This document shows, in pieces, positions 1-8,717 of a stretch of 64,000 nucleotides of DNA. Position 1 is the first letter of the stretch; every line of letters begins with the position of its first letter. The translations under genes and the position numbers were made by a program. The DNA is from Aliiroseovarius sp. F47248L (GTDB lineage: Bacteria > Pseudomonadota > Alphaproteobacteria > Rhodobacterales > Rhodobacteraceae): assembly GCF_023016085.1 (NCBI RefSeq), contig NZ_JALKBF010000002.1:1-64000 (forward strand), in the 5' to 3' direction. The notes below the pieces were generated by a model. It ran no database searches, was not told the DNA's origin, and saw nothing but the letters and a program-made list of their open reading frames with translations.

Positions 1-164
1 AAACAAAAACGACTCGGACCGGTTTGGGGAGGAACAGAAAGAAACGCCGCGTTGATTGCGTGCCTCTGCGGCAGCAAACGGACCAAGTAGATCATGCGAT
101 CTTTGCTAACAGTTCATTGTTTTTCTGACACTTAACGCCATCGCTCTCTTTTTCGTGAGCTTCG

Positions 165-178
165 TTGACATATATCAA
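165..178 (+). promoter_or_regulatory. FNR/NNR-type box upstream of nirS
   Basis: TTGACATATATCAA matches the TTGAY-N4-RTCAA consensus of FNR/DNR/NNR regulators. It ends 61 bp before the chosen nirS ATG, which fits a class II activator site near -41.5. The in-frame TTG at 165 that would lengthen nirS lies inside this box, another reason to reject the longer start. Confidence 0.8.
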
Positions 179-239
179 GACGCCGGTGACCCGGAACCTC
201 CATCTTCTTCCTGCCTCACCAAGCAAACGGAGAGTGATC

Positions 240-1916
240 ATGTCACTTGGAACCACCCAAAAGAAAATCCGCAGTTCGCTAGGGATCGGCTTTGCCATGA
301 TGCTCAGCAGCGTTGCAATGCCGGCTTTTGCACAAGAGCCGACATTGAGCGATGAAGCATTTGAAGCTTCCAAGCAACTTTATTTTGAACAATGCGCCGG
401 TTGTCACGGCGTGCTTCGCAAAGGCGCGACAGGTAAAAACCTGGAGCCTCATTGGAAGAACACCGCAGCCGACGGCACAGTGACCGAAGGCGGCACACTG
501 AGCTTGGGGCAGGAACGCCTTGAGAAAATTATCCAGTGGGGCACCGAAGGCGGGATGAACAACTTCTCGGACATCATGACCGAGGAGCAGATCAAAGACA
601 TGGCGACCTACATCATGATGGATCCGCCAAAACCGCCAGAAATGTCGCTGGCTCAGATGAAAGAGACCCGCAAGGTCTATGTCGAGGAAGCCGACTACCC
701 GACCGAGCCGCTGCATGGCCGCAACTGGGAAAACTTCTTCGTCGTCATCGAACGTGACGCCGGTAAAGTTGCCATCGTTGACGGTGACACCAAAGAGGTG
801 CTGACACACATCCCGACCGGCTATGCCGTGCACGTGATCAAAGCGTCAGAGCACCACAAGATCACCGAACCCGAACAGCCCGGCCGCTTCTGGTACACGA
901 TGGGCCGCGACGGCAAGATGACCAAGATCGACCTGTGGCAAACACCGGACAAGATGTTGGTTTCCGAAGTCAAAGTTGCCTATGACGCACGTGACGTTGC
1001 CGTATCCGGCGATGGTAAATACGTCATCGGTGGCGGCTACTGGCCTCCGCACTTCGTGATCGCGGATGCTGTGACCATGGAACCGCTGAAGGTCGTTTCG
1101 ACCCGCGGCGTGAACGTGGACGGCGACTATGTGGAAGAAGCCCGTGTGGCAGCCATCTACACCACTCCCAATGAAACCAGCTGGCTGGTTGCAGTGAAGG
1201 AACTGGGGCAGATGTGGCAGGTTGACTATTCCGACCTGGAAAACCTGCGGATCGACAAGATCGACTCGGCCAAGTTCCTGCACGATGGGTTCTTTGATCC
1301 GACCGGTCGCTACTTCCAGATCGCGGCGAACGCCTCGAACAAGATGGTTGTTGTCGACACCAAGGAACGTAAGCTGGAAGCCATGATCGACGTTGCCGCC
1401 CTGCCGCACCCCGGCCCCGGCGCCAACTGGATCGACCCGAACTGTGGCCCGGTTGCTGGCACCACCCACCTTGGTATCGGCACTGTGACGGTCTGGGGCA
1501 ACGACCCAGAAGGCCGCCCGGATGAGGCTTGGAAAACCTGCTACGAAGTTGAAACTGACGGCGCCGGCCTGTTTGTCCGGACCCACCCGAACTCCAAGTA
1601 TGTTTGGGCGGATCAGACAAAACACCCTGAGCCTGAAATTCAGCAATCCGTTCAAGTTATCTCGAAAGAGACTGGTGAAATCGTGAAAACGATCCAGCTG
1701 ACAGAACAAGAAGGTCACGCAGCTGTGCACTTCGAATTCAACGCAGACGGCACCGAAGTTTGGGTGTCGAACTGGAACCTGGCAGACTCGCTTGAGCCGA
1801 ACGGTGAGATCGTGATCTACGACGCCGAAACGCTGGAAGAAAAAGCCCGCGTGAAGGGACTGTTTGCCCCGACCGGCAAGTTCAACGTCTACAACCGTTC
1901 GAACCACGTCACCTAA
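240..1916 (+). CDS. nirS: Cytochrome cd1 nitrite reductase NirS
   Basis: This is the periplasmic nitrite reductase that turns nitrite into nitric oxide using heme c and heme d1. The product is 558 residues, normal for NirS. A signal peptide ends near residue 31 (AFA-Q), a class I cytochrome c domain carries CAGCH at 52-56, and a d1-type beta-propeller fills the rest and ends with VYNRSNHVT. The ATG at 240 is preferred over an in-frame TTG at 165 because only the ATG gives a clean signal peptide and leaves the FNR-like box outside the gene. A strong terminator follows, so nirS is probably the major transcript, with weaker read-through into the next gene. The family call is very secure. Confidence 0.97.
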   Translation: MSLGTTQKKIRSSLGIGFAMMLSSVAMPAFAQEPTLSDEAFEASKQLYFEQCAGCHGVLRKGATGKNLEPHWKNTAADGTVTEGGTLSLGQERLEKIIQWGTEGGMNNFSDIMTEEQIKDMATYIMMDPPKPPEMSLAQMKETRKVYVEEADYPTEPLHGRNWENFFVVIERDAGKVAIVDGDTKEVLTHIPTGYAVHVIKASEHHKITEPEQPGRFWYTMGRDGKMTKIDLWQTPDKMLVSEVKVAYDARDVAVSGDGKYVIGGGYWPPHFVIADAVTMEPLKVVSTRGVNVDGDYVEEARVAAIYTTPNETSWLVAVKELGQMWQVDYSDLENLRIDKIDSAKFLHDGFFDPTGRYFQIAANASNKMVVVDTKERKLEAMIDVAALPHPGPGANWIDPNCGPVAGTTHLGIGTVTVWGNDPEGRPDEAWKTCYEVETDGAGLFVRTHPNSKYVWADQTKHPEPEIQQSVQVISKETGEIVKTIQLTEQEGHAAVHFEFNADGTEVWVSNWNLADSLEPNGEIVIYDAETLEEKARVKGLFAPTGKFNVYNRSNHVT

Positions 1917-1940
1917 GGGTGATCTGACACGAAACCCAAG

Positions 1941-1967
1941 GGGGCGGGCACAGCGCCCGCCCCTTTT
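1941..1967 (+). terminator. Rho-independent terminator after nirS
   Basis: A 9-bp GC stem (GGGGCGGGC / GCCCGCCCC) with the 5-nt loop ACAGC is followed by TTTT. It lies 24 bp after the nirS stop and would separate high nirS expression from the downstream cytochrome gene. Confidence 0.85.
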
Positions 1968-2022
1968 CGGATAAGCCTGGTCTGAACACGGACCAAACAC
2001 GAAGCCAGAACGGAGCCTGGAC

Positions 2023-3849
2023 ATGTCCCAGACCAAAGGTAGCGACCCTAAACAGCCAATCTGGCGGCGATATTTCCTGTGGGGAATGCCGCTTGCCGGA
2101 ATCGCTGGCGTCTTTGTCGCCGGCATTATCTTCTGGGGTGGTTTCAACACCGCCATGGAAGCCACGAACACCAAGGATTTCTGCATCTCGTGTCACGAGA
2201 TGGAGGATTTCGTCTATCAAGAATACAAGGGCACGATCCACGATGTGAACCGCTCGGGCGTCGGCGCGGTCTGCTCGGATTGTCACGTTCCGAAGGACTG
2301 GACCCACAAGATGATCCGTAAGGTCAAAGCCTCGAAAGAGCTTTGGGGCAAGCTAGTCGGAACCATCAACACAGAAGAGAAGTTTGAAGCCAAGCGTCTG
2401 CATCTGGCGATGAACGAATGGGAACGGATGAAGAATTCGGACAGTCGCGAATGCCGCAACTGTCACAATTTCCAGTCCATGATGCCTGAATTTCAAGCTC
2501 CCCGCGCCCGCCAACAGCACTTGAACGCGATGGAAACCGGTCAGACCTGTATCGACTGCCACAAAGGCATCGCGCACTCGGACCTGCGTGACCGCGCGGA
2601 CGAGGAATATCTGGAAGCGCTGGAAGCGCCGAACCCGAAATTCATCCGTGAAGTCCCTCAGGCCTATCTGGATAGCCTTGCCCGCATTGAAGCCCAGGAA
2701 GCCGAAGAAGACGCAGCCCGAAAAGCTGAATCTGAGGCGGCTCAGGCCCGTGTGCTGGCGGCGGTTGAAGCTGCTCGCGCTGACGAACGCGCCAAGCTTG
2801 AAGCCAAAATGGCTGGCACTGCGACGGAAGCGCCAGCCGGTGGTGACGCTGGTGGTGCAAGCGCCGGTGGCACAGTTGGTGCCAATGTCGATTGGGACGC
2901 TGTCGCCTCGACTGATATGACGCTGTTCTATCCGGGCCAAGCTTCGTTCGAATGGGTGCAAAACGGCAAGACCCACGGCGGCGCACGTCCGCTGACCAAG
3001 GGTGGCGACGCTTGCTCGACCTGCCACGCGAAAGAACTGGAAGCCATTGGCGACAAGATCGTCGCTGGCGGTGGCGGTAAGAACGACGAGCTGGAACCGA
3101 CCCCGATCCCCGGCAAGCGCGGTACGATCGCAGCGACTTTGAAGGCGGCACATGACGATGAAAACGTCTATTTCCGCCTGCAATGGATGGATGCCGGTCA
3201 CAATCCCGCGCCCTTCGTGGACGGCGGCAAGATGGACCCGGACAACCAGATCAAGGTTGGCATGATGATCACCGGCACAGGGATCGAAATGGGTGAGCAA
3301 GTGGGCTGCTGGGCAACCTGCCACGCCGACAACACCTATATGCCGTTTGATCCGGGTGCTGAAGCGATTGCCGCCAGCGGTGACATCGCGACCCAGCTTC
3401 AGGCCGACAAGACAATCACCAAATATCTGGCCGAAAGCCGCACGGATATCGAGCTGAAAGGCCGTGGCGACAAGCCGTTGGGTGGTTGGGACAAGGTGAA
3501 GGATCAGGCCGAGATCGACCAACTTCTGGCCGACGGCACCTTTATGGATCTGATGCGGGTCTATGCAGATGGCACAGCTGAAAACGGCTATCTTCTGCAG
3601 AACCGGACGGTGAATGAAGGTGAAATGGCCGCCGAAGCCAATCTGGGCGCCGACGGCACCTGGACGGTGACCTTCTCGCGGCCGTTGACCGGGGGCGAGG
3701 GCGATGTCGCGCTGGAAGCAGGCAAGACCTATACGGTCGGCTTCGCGATCCACGACGACTTCACGGCGGCGCGTTTCCACCACGTGACGCTGAACACCAG
3801 CCTTGCTCTGGACAATCCAGAAGCCACGATTAACGTGGTCAAGCAATAA
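2023..3849 (+). CDS. NapC/NirT-type cytochrome c fused to an ethylbenzene-dehydrogenase-like haem domain
   Basis: The N-terminal half is a NapC/NirT quinol dehydrogenase. It has one membrane anchor near residues 18-40 and four CxxCH haem sites at 54, 84, 144 and 176. An Ala/Glu-rich linker (about 225-285) follows. The C-terminal domain resembles the haem-binding domain of ethylbenzene/DMS dehydrogenase gamma subunits (EB_dh) and holds a fifth CSTCH at 331 and an unusual CWATCH (CX3CH) at 429. Total length is 608 residues, against about 200 for NapC alone. Its place between nirS and a cupredoxin suggests that it passes electrons from quinol to periplasmic carriers serving NirS, possibly bypassing the bc1 complex. 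The role is inference; the NapC domain call is firm, and the EB_dh call rests on overall resemblance. Confidence 0.85.
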   Translation: MSQTKGSDPKQPIWRRYFLWGMPLAGIAGVFVAGIIFWGGFNTAMEATNTKDFCISCHEMEDFVYQEYKGTIHDVNRSGVGAVCSDCHVPKDWTHKMIRKVKASKELWGKLVGTINTEEKFEAKRLHLAMNEWERMKNSDSRECRNCHNFQSMMPEFQAPRARQQHLNAMETGQTCIDCHKGIAHSDLRDRADEEYLEALEAPNPKFIREVPQAYLDSLARIEAQEAEEDAARKAESEAAQARVLAAVEAARADERAKLEAKMAGTATEAPAGGDAGGASAGGTVGANVDWDAVASTDMTLFYPGQASFEWVQNGKTHGGARPLTKGGDACSTCHAKELEAIGDKIVAGGGGKNDELEPTPIPGKRGTIAATLKAAHDDENVYFRLQWMDAGHNPAPFVDGGKMDPDNQIKVGMMITGTGIEMGEQVGCWATCHADNTYMPFDPGAEAIAASGDIATQLQADKTITKYLAESRTDIELKGRGDKPLGGWDKVKDQAEIDQLLADGTFMDLMRVYADGTAENGYLLQNRTVNEGEMAAEANLGADGTWTVTFSRPLTGGEGDVALEAGKTYTVGFAIHDDFTAARFHHVTLNTSLALDNPEATINVVKQ

Positions 3850-3855
3850 AGAACT

Positions 3856-3886
3856 GCGCTGCGGCTGCCTCAACCAGCCGCAGCGC
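3856..3886 (+). terminator. Intercistronic hairpin before the cupredoxin gene
   Basis: A perfect 12-bp stem (GCGCTGCGGCTG / CAGCCGCAGCGC) with a 7-nt loop is followed by CCTTTA. The T-run is short, so it could be a weak terminator, an attenuator, or a stem that protects the upstream mRNA 3' end. Confidence 0.6.
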
Positions 3887-3916
3887 CCTTTATCCGAGGT
3901 TCAGAAAGGAACGCAG

Positions 3917-4336
3917 ATGAAACGCATACTCGCCGCCTTCGCCCTGTCCTCATCCGCTGTGCTTTGCACGGCTTTTCCCGTTTTGGCCGAGGATGACAAG
4001 ACCGCCGCCATCTGCGCCGAAGCCGAAGAACGTTATGTCGAACTGTTCGGCGCCCCCTCGTCAGAGGCCGAAGGCGTCACCATCGTCAAGATGTACAAGT
4101 ATAACTTCTGCCCCGGCGAACTGACCGTGCCCGTCGGCACAACCGTCCGCTGGGTCAATGTCGACAAGCGCACCAGTCACAGTGTGATTCTGCCGGACGA
4201 GCCCGAAAGCGACCGTGCCTTCCCTGAAGAAAGTGTCGAATTTACCTTTCTGACCACCGGCGATCAGGAATATCTTTGCGGCCCACACTGGGAAACGCAA
4301 AAAATGATCGGAATGATCACTGTAATCGAAGAGTAA
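3917..4336 (+). CDS. Periplasmic cupredoxin, pseudoazurin/plastocyanin-like
   Basis: This is a 139-residue exported blue-copper protein. The signal peptide ends near residue 24 (VLA-E). Candidate type I copper ligands are His88 (in SHSV), Cys121 and His124 (YLCGPHW) and Met130 or Met133. Two further cysteines, 33 and 65, could form a disulphide. The start is set by AGAAAGGA 7 nt upstream and by the signal peptide; upstream in-frame codons would add a non-exported extension. Its position between a quinol-oxidising cytochrome and the heme d1 genes suggests that it is an electron donor to NirS. Which cupredoxin subfamily it belongs to is not settled from sequence alone. Confidence 0.88.
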   Translation: MKRILAAFALSSSAVLCTAFPVLAEDDKTAAICAEAEERYVELFGAPSSEAEGVTIVKMYKYNFCPGELTVPVGTTVRWVNVDKRTSHSVILPDEPESDRAFPEESVEFTFLTTGDQEYLCGPHWETQKMIGMITVIEE

Positions 4337-4405
4337 TCGGATCAAACGATTGATTATCTTATATTTTTCTTGAACTTAAAAAGTGTGCAGTTAATTGGTT
4401 GCGCC

Positions 4406-4419
4406 TTAACTTAGATCAA
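4406..4419 (+). promoter_or_regulatory. FNR/NNR-like box before the nirE operon
   Basis: TTAACTTAGATCAA has one perfect half-site (ATCAA) and one with a single mismatch. It ends 64 bp before the small leader frame at 4484 and 150 bp before nirE. A short stem (ATCGCC / GGCGAT, 4428-4444) followed by TTT lies just downstream. Just upstream, ATCAA-ACGA-TTGAT (4341-4354) before a T-rich stretch may be a weak terminator for the cupredoxin gene. Confidence 0.5.
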
Positions 4420-4483
4420 GGAAGCAGATCGCCGGGCGGGCGATTTTAACTTCACAAACCGGCCCAAGCCTCACCCGCTGGCG

Positions 4484-4573
4484 ATGTCTGTCTTCTGGCG
4501 CATGTTCGATGCTGTCACGCTCCTCGGGTATCTGGCTTTCAGCCATCCTAAGGACGAGCGAGACACGATATGA
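4484..4573 (+). CDS. Possible 29-residue leader peptide coupled to nirE
   Basis: A short ATG frame of 29 codons begins MSVFWRMFDAVTLL and ends in a TGA that overlaps the nirE ATG in an ATGA junction. Its start lies 64 bp after the FNR-like box, matching the spacing seen at the other boxes. No good ribosome site is visible before its ATG, and the nirE Shine-Dalgarno (AAGGACGAG) lies inside it. It may be a translated leader that couples initiation, or an accidental frame. Confidence 0.3.
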   Translation: MSVFWRMFDAVTLLGYLAFSHPKDERDTI

Positions 4574-5334
4574 CCGGCAAAGTTTACCTGATCGGCGCAG
4601 GCCCCGGAGACCCGGAGCTGATGACCCTGAAAGCCATCCGTATGCTGAAAGAGGCGGACGTGGTGGTCTATGACCGGCTGGTGTCGGATGACATCATCGC
4701 GATGGCCCCGCCGGATGCACAAATGATCTTTGTCGGCAAGGCCTCGAAATGTCATACTGTGCCGCAAAACCGGATCAACGAAATACTGGTCGAAAAGGCC
4801 CGTGCTGGATTAACGGTCGCCCGGCTGAAAGGTGGCGACCCCTTGATATTCGGACGCGGCTCGGAAGAAACCGCTTATGCCGTCTCGCAAGGGGTCGAAG
4901 TCGAATATGCTCCCGGCATCACCGCCGCACAGGGGGCTGCCAGTGTAACCGGCGTGCCGCTGACCCACCGTGGTCTGGCCACAGGCGTACAATATGTAAC
5001 CGGCCACCGGCAGGCAGATGGCGTTCTGGATCTTGACTGGAAATGTCTGGCGAACCCCGACACCACGCTTGTCGTCTATATGGGCGTGGCCAATATCGGC
5101 CAGATCGCCGTGGGCCTGATGACCGAAGGCTTGCCGGGCAATACGCCTGTCATGGCGATCTCGCGTGCTTCAACACCTGACGAGGCGCGCATGGTGTCTA
5201 CACTTGATCACGTCGCGCAAGACGCTCGCCGCGCCGGGTTGAAGCCCCCCACCTTGTTCATCATCGGCAAAGTCGTGTCGCTTTACGATGCGGCCCAGTT
5301 CGACCCCGCACAAGAGATTGCGGCCCATGCGTAA
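4570..5334 (+). CDS. nirE: Uroporphyrinogen-III C-methyltransferase NirE
   Basis: This SAM-dependent enzyme methylates uroporphyrinogen III at C2 and C7 to give precorrin-2, the first committed step towards siroheme and heme d1. The 254-residue protein shows the family glycine-rich start (LIGAGPGDPELMTLKA), VVYDRLVS, a GGDPLIFGRGSEE loop and the APGITAAQGAA segment. It is a stand-alone CobA/NirE type without the CysG oxidase/ferrochelatase domain. Its last 8 bases overlap the nirC start, so it is translated in a chain with nirC and nirF. General siroheme synthesis could use the same enzyme, but the operon assigns it to heme d1. Confidence 0.93.
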   Translation: MTGKVYLIGAGPGDPELMTLKAIRMLKEADVVVYDRLVSDDIIAMAPPDAQMIFVGKASKCHTVPQNRINEILVEKARAGLTVARLKGGDPLIFGRGSEETAYAVSQGVEVEYAPGITAAQGAASVTGVPLTHRGLATGVQYVTGHRQADGVLDLDWKCLANPDTTLVVYMGVANIGQIAVGLMTEGLPGNTPVMAISRASTPDEARMVSTLDHVAQDARRAGLKPPTLFIIGKVVSLYDAAQFDPAQEIAAHA

Positions 5335-5632
5335 CCTTCTGGCCCTTCTGCTTCTGACTGGCACCGCCCATGCGGGTGAACCCGGCTTGGACCCGACGGC
5401 GTTGACTCGTCTGGTGCATCAGGATTGCGGATCGTGTCACGGACTGACCCTGAAAGGCGGGCTTGGCCCGGACATCCGCCCCGAAACCATCGAACATTAC
5501 GACGCCGACGTGCTGCAATCTGTCATCCTTGATGGCATCCCCGACACAGCCATGCCCCCCTGGCGCGCCCTGATTTCCGAGGCCGAAGCGGCCTGGATCG
5601 CTGACTATCTGCTGAAAGGCGACACCCAATGA
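5327..5632 (+). CDS. nirC: Cytochrome c55x NirC
   Basis: This is a small periplasmic monohaem cytochrome c of 101 residues. It has a signal peptide of about 16 residues (THA-G) and CGSCH at 34-38, with a methionine near PDTAMPPW as likely sixth ligand. NirC proteins serve heme d1 maturation or donate electrons to NirS. The start overlaps the end of nirE by 8 bases; a longer in-frame start at 5288 would bury the signal peptide. The stop overlaps the nirF start in an ATGA junction. Confidence 0.9.
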   Translation: MRNLLALLLLTGTAHAGEPGLDPTALTRLVHQDCGSCHGLTLKGGLGPDIRPETIEHYDADVLQSVILDGIPDTAMPPWRALISEAEAAWIADYLLKGDTQ

Positions 5633-6780
5633 AATCCCTCATTTCCGCGCTTGCCCTTGCCGCCACCCTTGGCACGGCCGCGCTTGCCGACACGATTGCA
5701 ACTGGCGATCTGGGTCTGGTGATTGAACGGGCCAAAGGCTCGGTCCTCTTGGTCGACCAATCCGACCGCGCCTCCATTGCCCGGATCGAAGGCTTGGGCG
5801 ATCTGTCCCATGCCTCGATCATCTATTCGCCGGATGAACGCTTCGCCTATGTGTTTGGCCGCGATGGCGGGCTGACCAAGGTGGACATTGTCGAACGCAA
5901 GATCGCCAATCGTGTCGTGCAGGGCGGCAATTCCATCGGCGGGGCGATTTCTGATGATGGCAAGCTGGTCGCGGTGGCGAACTATGAACCCGGCGGCGTG
6001 CGTATTTTTGACGCCGACACGCTGGAACTGGTCGCCGACATTCCGACAGACTCGAAAACCATCGGGCTGGTGGACGTTCCCGGTCGTCGCTTCGTGTTCA
6101 CCATGTGGGACACGGGCGAGACATGGATTGCCGATATGTCAAACGGCCCCGAGCCCGAGATCACCAAGATCACCGACATGGGCAAAAACCCCTATGACGC
6201 GCTGGTCACCGGCAATGGTCGCACATACATCACCGGCCTCTTTGGCGAAGACGGGCTGACCGCGCTGGACCTGTGGGAGGATGATCCCAAACCCATCCGC
6301 GTCATGCCCAACTATGGCCGCGGACAGGAAGAAATGCCGGTTTACAAGATGCCCCACCTTGAAGGCTGGGCGCTGACAGGATCGGAATTCGTGCTGCCCG
6401 CCGTGGGCCACCACGAAGTGCTGTGGGTCGATGCCCAAACGCTGGAAGAAACCGGGCGCACCAAGACCTATTCCCAACCCGTTTTCGCCATGGCACGCCC
6501 TGACGGTCGTCAGGTCTGGGTTAACTTCGCCCACCCGATGAACGACACCATTCAGGTGATCGACACGGTGACGAAAGAGGTGATCCACCAATTCAAACCC
6601 GGCCCCGCCGTGCTGCACATGGAATTCACTCCGCGCGGCCACGAAATCTGGGTCAGCGTGCGCGACGAGAACAAGGTGAAAATCTATGACACGCACAGTT
6701 TCGAACTGCTGCGCGAAATAGACGCCGACAGCCCGTCAGGCATTTTCTTCACCGCCCGCGCACACCGGTTGGGGCTGTAG
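5629..6780 (+). CDS. nirF: Heme d1 biosynthesis protein NirF
   Basis: NirF is a beta-propeller related to the d1 domain of NirS, needed late in heme d1 synthesis on the periplasmic side; it has been proposed to act as a dehydrogenase on a d1 precursor. The 383-residue product starts with a signal peptide (about 20 residues, ALA-D) and continues with the repeated blades typical of the NirS/NirF/NirN family. There is no CxxCH motif, which separates it from NirN and NirS. It overlaps nirC by 4 bases and is followed after 3 bases by nirDL. Confidence 0.94.
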   Translation: MKSLISALALAATLGTAALADTIATGDLGLVIERAKGSVLLVDQSDRASIARIEGLGDLSHASIIYSPDERFAYVFGRDGGLTKVDIVERKIANRVVQGGNSIGGAISDDGKLVAVANYEPGGVRIFDADTLELVADIPTDSKTIGLVDVPGRRFVFTMWDTGETWIADMSNGPEPEITKITDMGKNPYDALVTGNGRTYITGLFGEDGLTALDLWEDDPKPIRVMPNYGRGQEEMPVYKMPHLEGWALTGSEFVLPAVGHHEVLWVDAQTLEETGRTKTYSQPVFAMARPDGRQVWVNFAHPMNDTIQVIDTVTKEVIHQFKPGPAVLHMEFTPRGHEIWVSVRDENKVKIYDTHSFELLREIDADSPSGIFFTARAHRLGL

Positions 6781-6783
6781 GCG

Positions 6784-7782
6784 ATGAAGGATATCTCCAA
6801 CCCCATCGACCGTGCCCTGCTGGACGACTGGCAACGCGACTTCCCCGTGGTGCCCCGCCCTTTCGCCGAACTGGCGCACGCGGCAGGCACCACCGAGGAT
6901 GACGTGCTAAGCCGCCTGTCCGATATGCAGGAAAACGGCACCATCACGCGGGTTGGCGCGACCTGTGCGCCGAACACTCTGTCAGCCTCCACGCTGGCCG
7001 CCGTCGCCGCCCCCGAGGATCGCATCGAAGAGGTCGCGGCGATCATCAACGAAGACCCCGGCGTGAACCATTCCTACGAGCGTGAGGACGAATGGAACAT
7101 CTGGTTCGTCGCCACCGGGCCGGACCGCGACGCGGTGAATGCCTCGCTTGAACGGATATCGGATCGTACGGGGCTGCGCGTGTTGGATTTGCGCCTGATG
7201 CAGCCCTTTAACATCGACCTTGGCTTCAAGATGGGCGGCAGCGATACGCCCGTGATGCACGCCGCACCCCGCGCCTTGGATATGTCCGCCATTCGCGAGG
7301 GCGACAAAGACCTGATGAATATCCTGACCAAAGGAATGCCCCTGGTCGCAGCACCTTATGCCGCGATTGGCGACCAACTTGGCCGCTCGGAAGCCGAGGT
7401 TCTGGCCCGCGTCACTGCCTTGATCAAGGCTGGTCTTTTGTCGCGCCTTGGCGTCATCGTGCGCCACCGCAAGCTGGGCTGGAAATCAAACGCAATGGTT
7501 GTCTGGAAGGTGCCGGAGGGCCGCATTTACGAGGCTGGCACCCAACTGGCTGCCCTGCCCGGCGTCACACTGTGTTACGAACGCCGCCCGGTCGCCGATG
7601 TCTGGCCTTATCGCCTCTATTGCATGATACACGCCCAATCGCGCGAGGCCGCGATGGCAGTTCTGGAAAACGCCCGCACCCTGCCCGCGCTGGAAAACAT
7701 CGAGCACAAAGTGCTGTTCTCCACCCGTTGCTTCCGCCAGACCGGCGCGATGATCGCGAAAGAAAAGGAGGCCGCAGAATGA
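6784..7782 (+). CDS. nirDL: Fused siroheme decarboxylase subunit NirDL
   Basis: The 332-residue protein is a tandem of two Lrp/AsnC-like units. The NirD half spans about 1-160 (helix-turn-helix region, then NHSYEREDEWNIWF) and the NirL half about 165-325 (CYERRPVADVWPYRLYCMIH). With NirG and NirH it removes two acetate carboxylates from siroheme to give 12,18-didecarboxysiroheme. The fold is that of a transcription factor, but the family is enzymatic. Some organisms carry nirD and nirL as separate genes; the fusion is known in Paracoccus. It overlaps nirG by ATGA. Confidence 0.93.
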   Translation: MKDISNPIDRALLDDWQRDFPVVPRPFAELAHAAGTTEDDVLSRLSDMQENGTITRVGATCAPNTLSASTLAAVAAPEDRIEEVAAIINEDPGVNHSYEREDEWNIWFVATGPDRDAVNASLERISDRTGLRVLDLRLMQPFNIDLGFKMGGSDTPVMHAAPRALDMSAIREGDKDLMNILTKGMPLVAAPYAAIGDQLGRSEAEVLARVTALIKAGLLSRLGVIVRHRKLGWKSNAMVVWKVPEGRIYEAGTQLAALPGVTLCYERRPVADVWPYRLYCMIHAQSREAAMAVLENARTLPALENIEHKVLFSTRCFRQTGAMIAKEKEAAE

Positions 7783-8231
7783 CCGCCCTTGACGATATCG
7801 ACCGCGCGCTGGTCAACGCCCTGCAAGACGACCTGCCGCTGGACCACCGCCCCTTCGCACCCCTGGCCGAAAAACTTGGCCTGACGGAAGAGGCGCTTTT
7901 GGACCGTGTCCGCGCCTTGCGCGCATCCGGCGTTCTGACCCGCTTCGGCCCGTTCTTTGACGCGGCCGCCATGGGCGGGGCGTTCTGCCTGTGCGCGATG
8001 GAAGTGCCGGCGGATCGGTTTGACGAGGTCAACGACAAGGTCAACGCCCACCCTGAAGTGGCGCACAATTACGAACGCTCGCACAAGCTGAACATGTGGT
8101 TCGTGCTGGCCTGCGAAACACCCGAAGGCATCGCCAAAATTGCCGCCCGGATCGAGGATGAGACCGGCCTTAAAGTCCTGCAATTCCCGAAACTTCAGGA
8201 ATTTTACATCGGCTTCAGGGTGGCAGCATGA
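7779..8231 (+). CDS. nirG: Siroheme decarboxylase subunit NirG
   Basis: A 150-residue Lrp/AsnC-like protein with an N-terminal winged-helix region and the conserved segment NYERSHKLNMWF around residues 88-99, as in NirD/AhbA-type subunits. It works with NirDL and NirH on siroheme. The ATG overlaps the nirDL stop (ATGA), and its own end overlaps nirH the same way, so the three are probably made in fixed ratio. The call to NirG rather than NirD comes from operon order and the separate NirDL fusion. Confidence 0.9.
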   Translation: MTALDDIDRALVNALQDDLPLDHRPFAPLAEKLGLTEEALLDRVRALRASGVLTRFGPFFDAAAMGGAFCLCAMEVPADRFDEVNDKVNAHPEVAHNYERSHKLNMWFVLACETPEGIAKIAARIEDETGLKVLQFPKLQEFYIGFRVAA

Positions 8232-8716
8232 GCATTGACGCAACAGACCGCGCCATCATCGAAGCGCTGCAATCCGGCCTGCCGCTGGTCCCTGCCCCCT
8301 ACGCCGAAGTGGCCAAGAAGCTGGGGCTTGAGGAATCCGATCTAACCACGCGCCTCGCCGCGATGAAGGAAAGCGGCGTCATCCGCCGCATCGCCGCCGC
8401 CCCCAACCACTACAAACTGGGCATGATCGCCAATGGCATGACGGTTTGGGATGTTGACGACGCGGTGCTGGCCGAAGTCGGCCCGAAAGTCGGCGCGCTT
8501 CCCTTCGTCACCCACAGCTATGAACGTCCGCGCGCCCTGCCCGACTGGCCTTATAACCTGTTCGCCATGGTCCACGGATCATCGCGCGAAGAGGTTGAGG
8601 AAAAGCGCCAACAGATCGTCGACCTTCTGGGCGATGCGCTGCGCAGCTCTGACACGCTCTACTCCACTCGCATTCTGAAAAAGACGGGGCTTCGGCTTCG
8701 CAAGAAAGGGGGCTGA
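8228..8716 (+). CDS. nirH: Siroheme decarboxylase subunit NirH
   Basis: A 162-residue Lrp/AsnC-like subunit of the NirL/AhbB type. It has the conserved segment [22 protein letters not shown] near the centre, whose aromatic and histidine residues typify the siroheme-binding half, and a basic C-terminal tail ([12 protein letters not shown]). It overlaps nirG by 4 bases and is separated from nirJ by one base. Confidence 0.9.
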   Translation: MSIDATDRAIIEALQSGLPLVPAPYAEVAKKLGLEESDLTTRLAAMKESGVIRRIAAAPNHYKLGMIANGMTVWDVDDAVLAEVGPKVGALPFVTHSYERPRALPDWPYNLFAMVHGSSREEVEEKRQQIVDLLGDALRSSDTLYSTRILKKTGLRLRKKGG

Positions 8717-8717
8717 T

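Noticed and set aside
165..239. A longer nirS starting at TTG 165
   Set aside because: It would overlap the FNR-like box and place a nonsense extension before a good signal peptide.
2353..3873. A 506-codon minus-strand frame opposite the NapC-fusion gene
   Set aside because: Phe/Val/His-rich shadow; the plus-strand frame carries six haem-type motifs.
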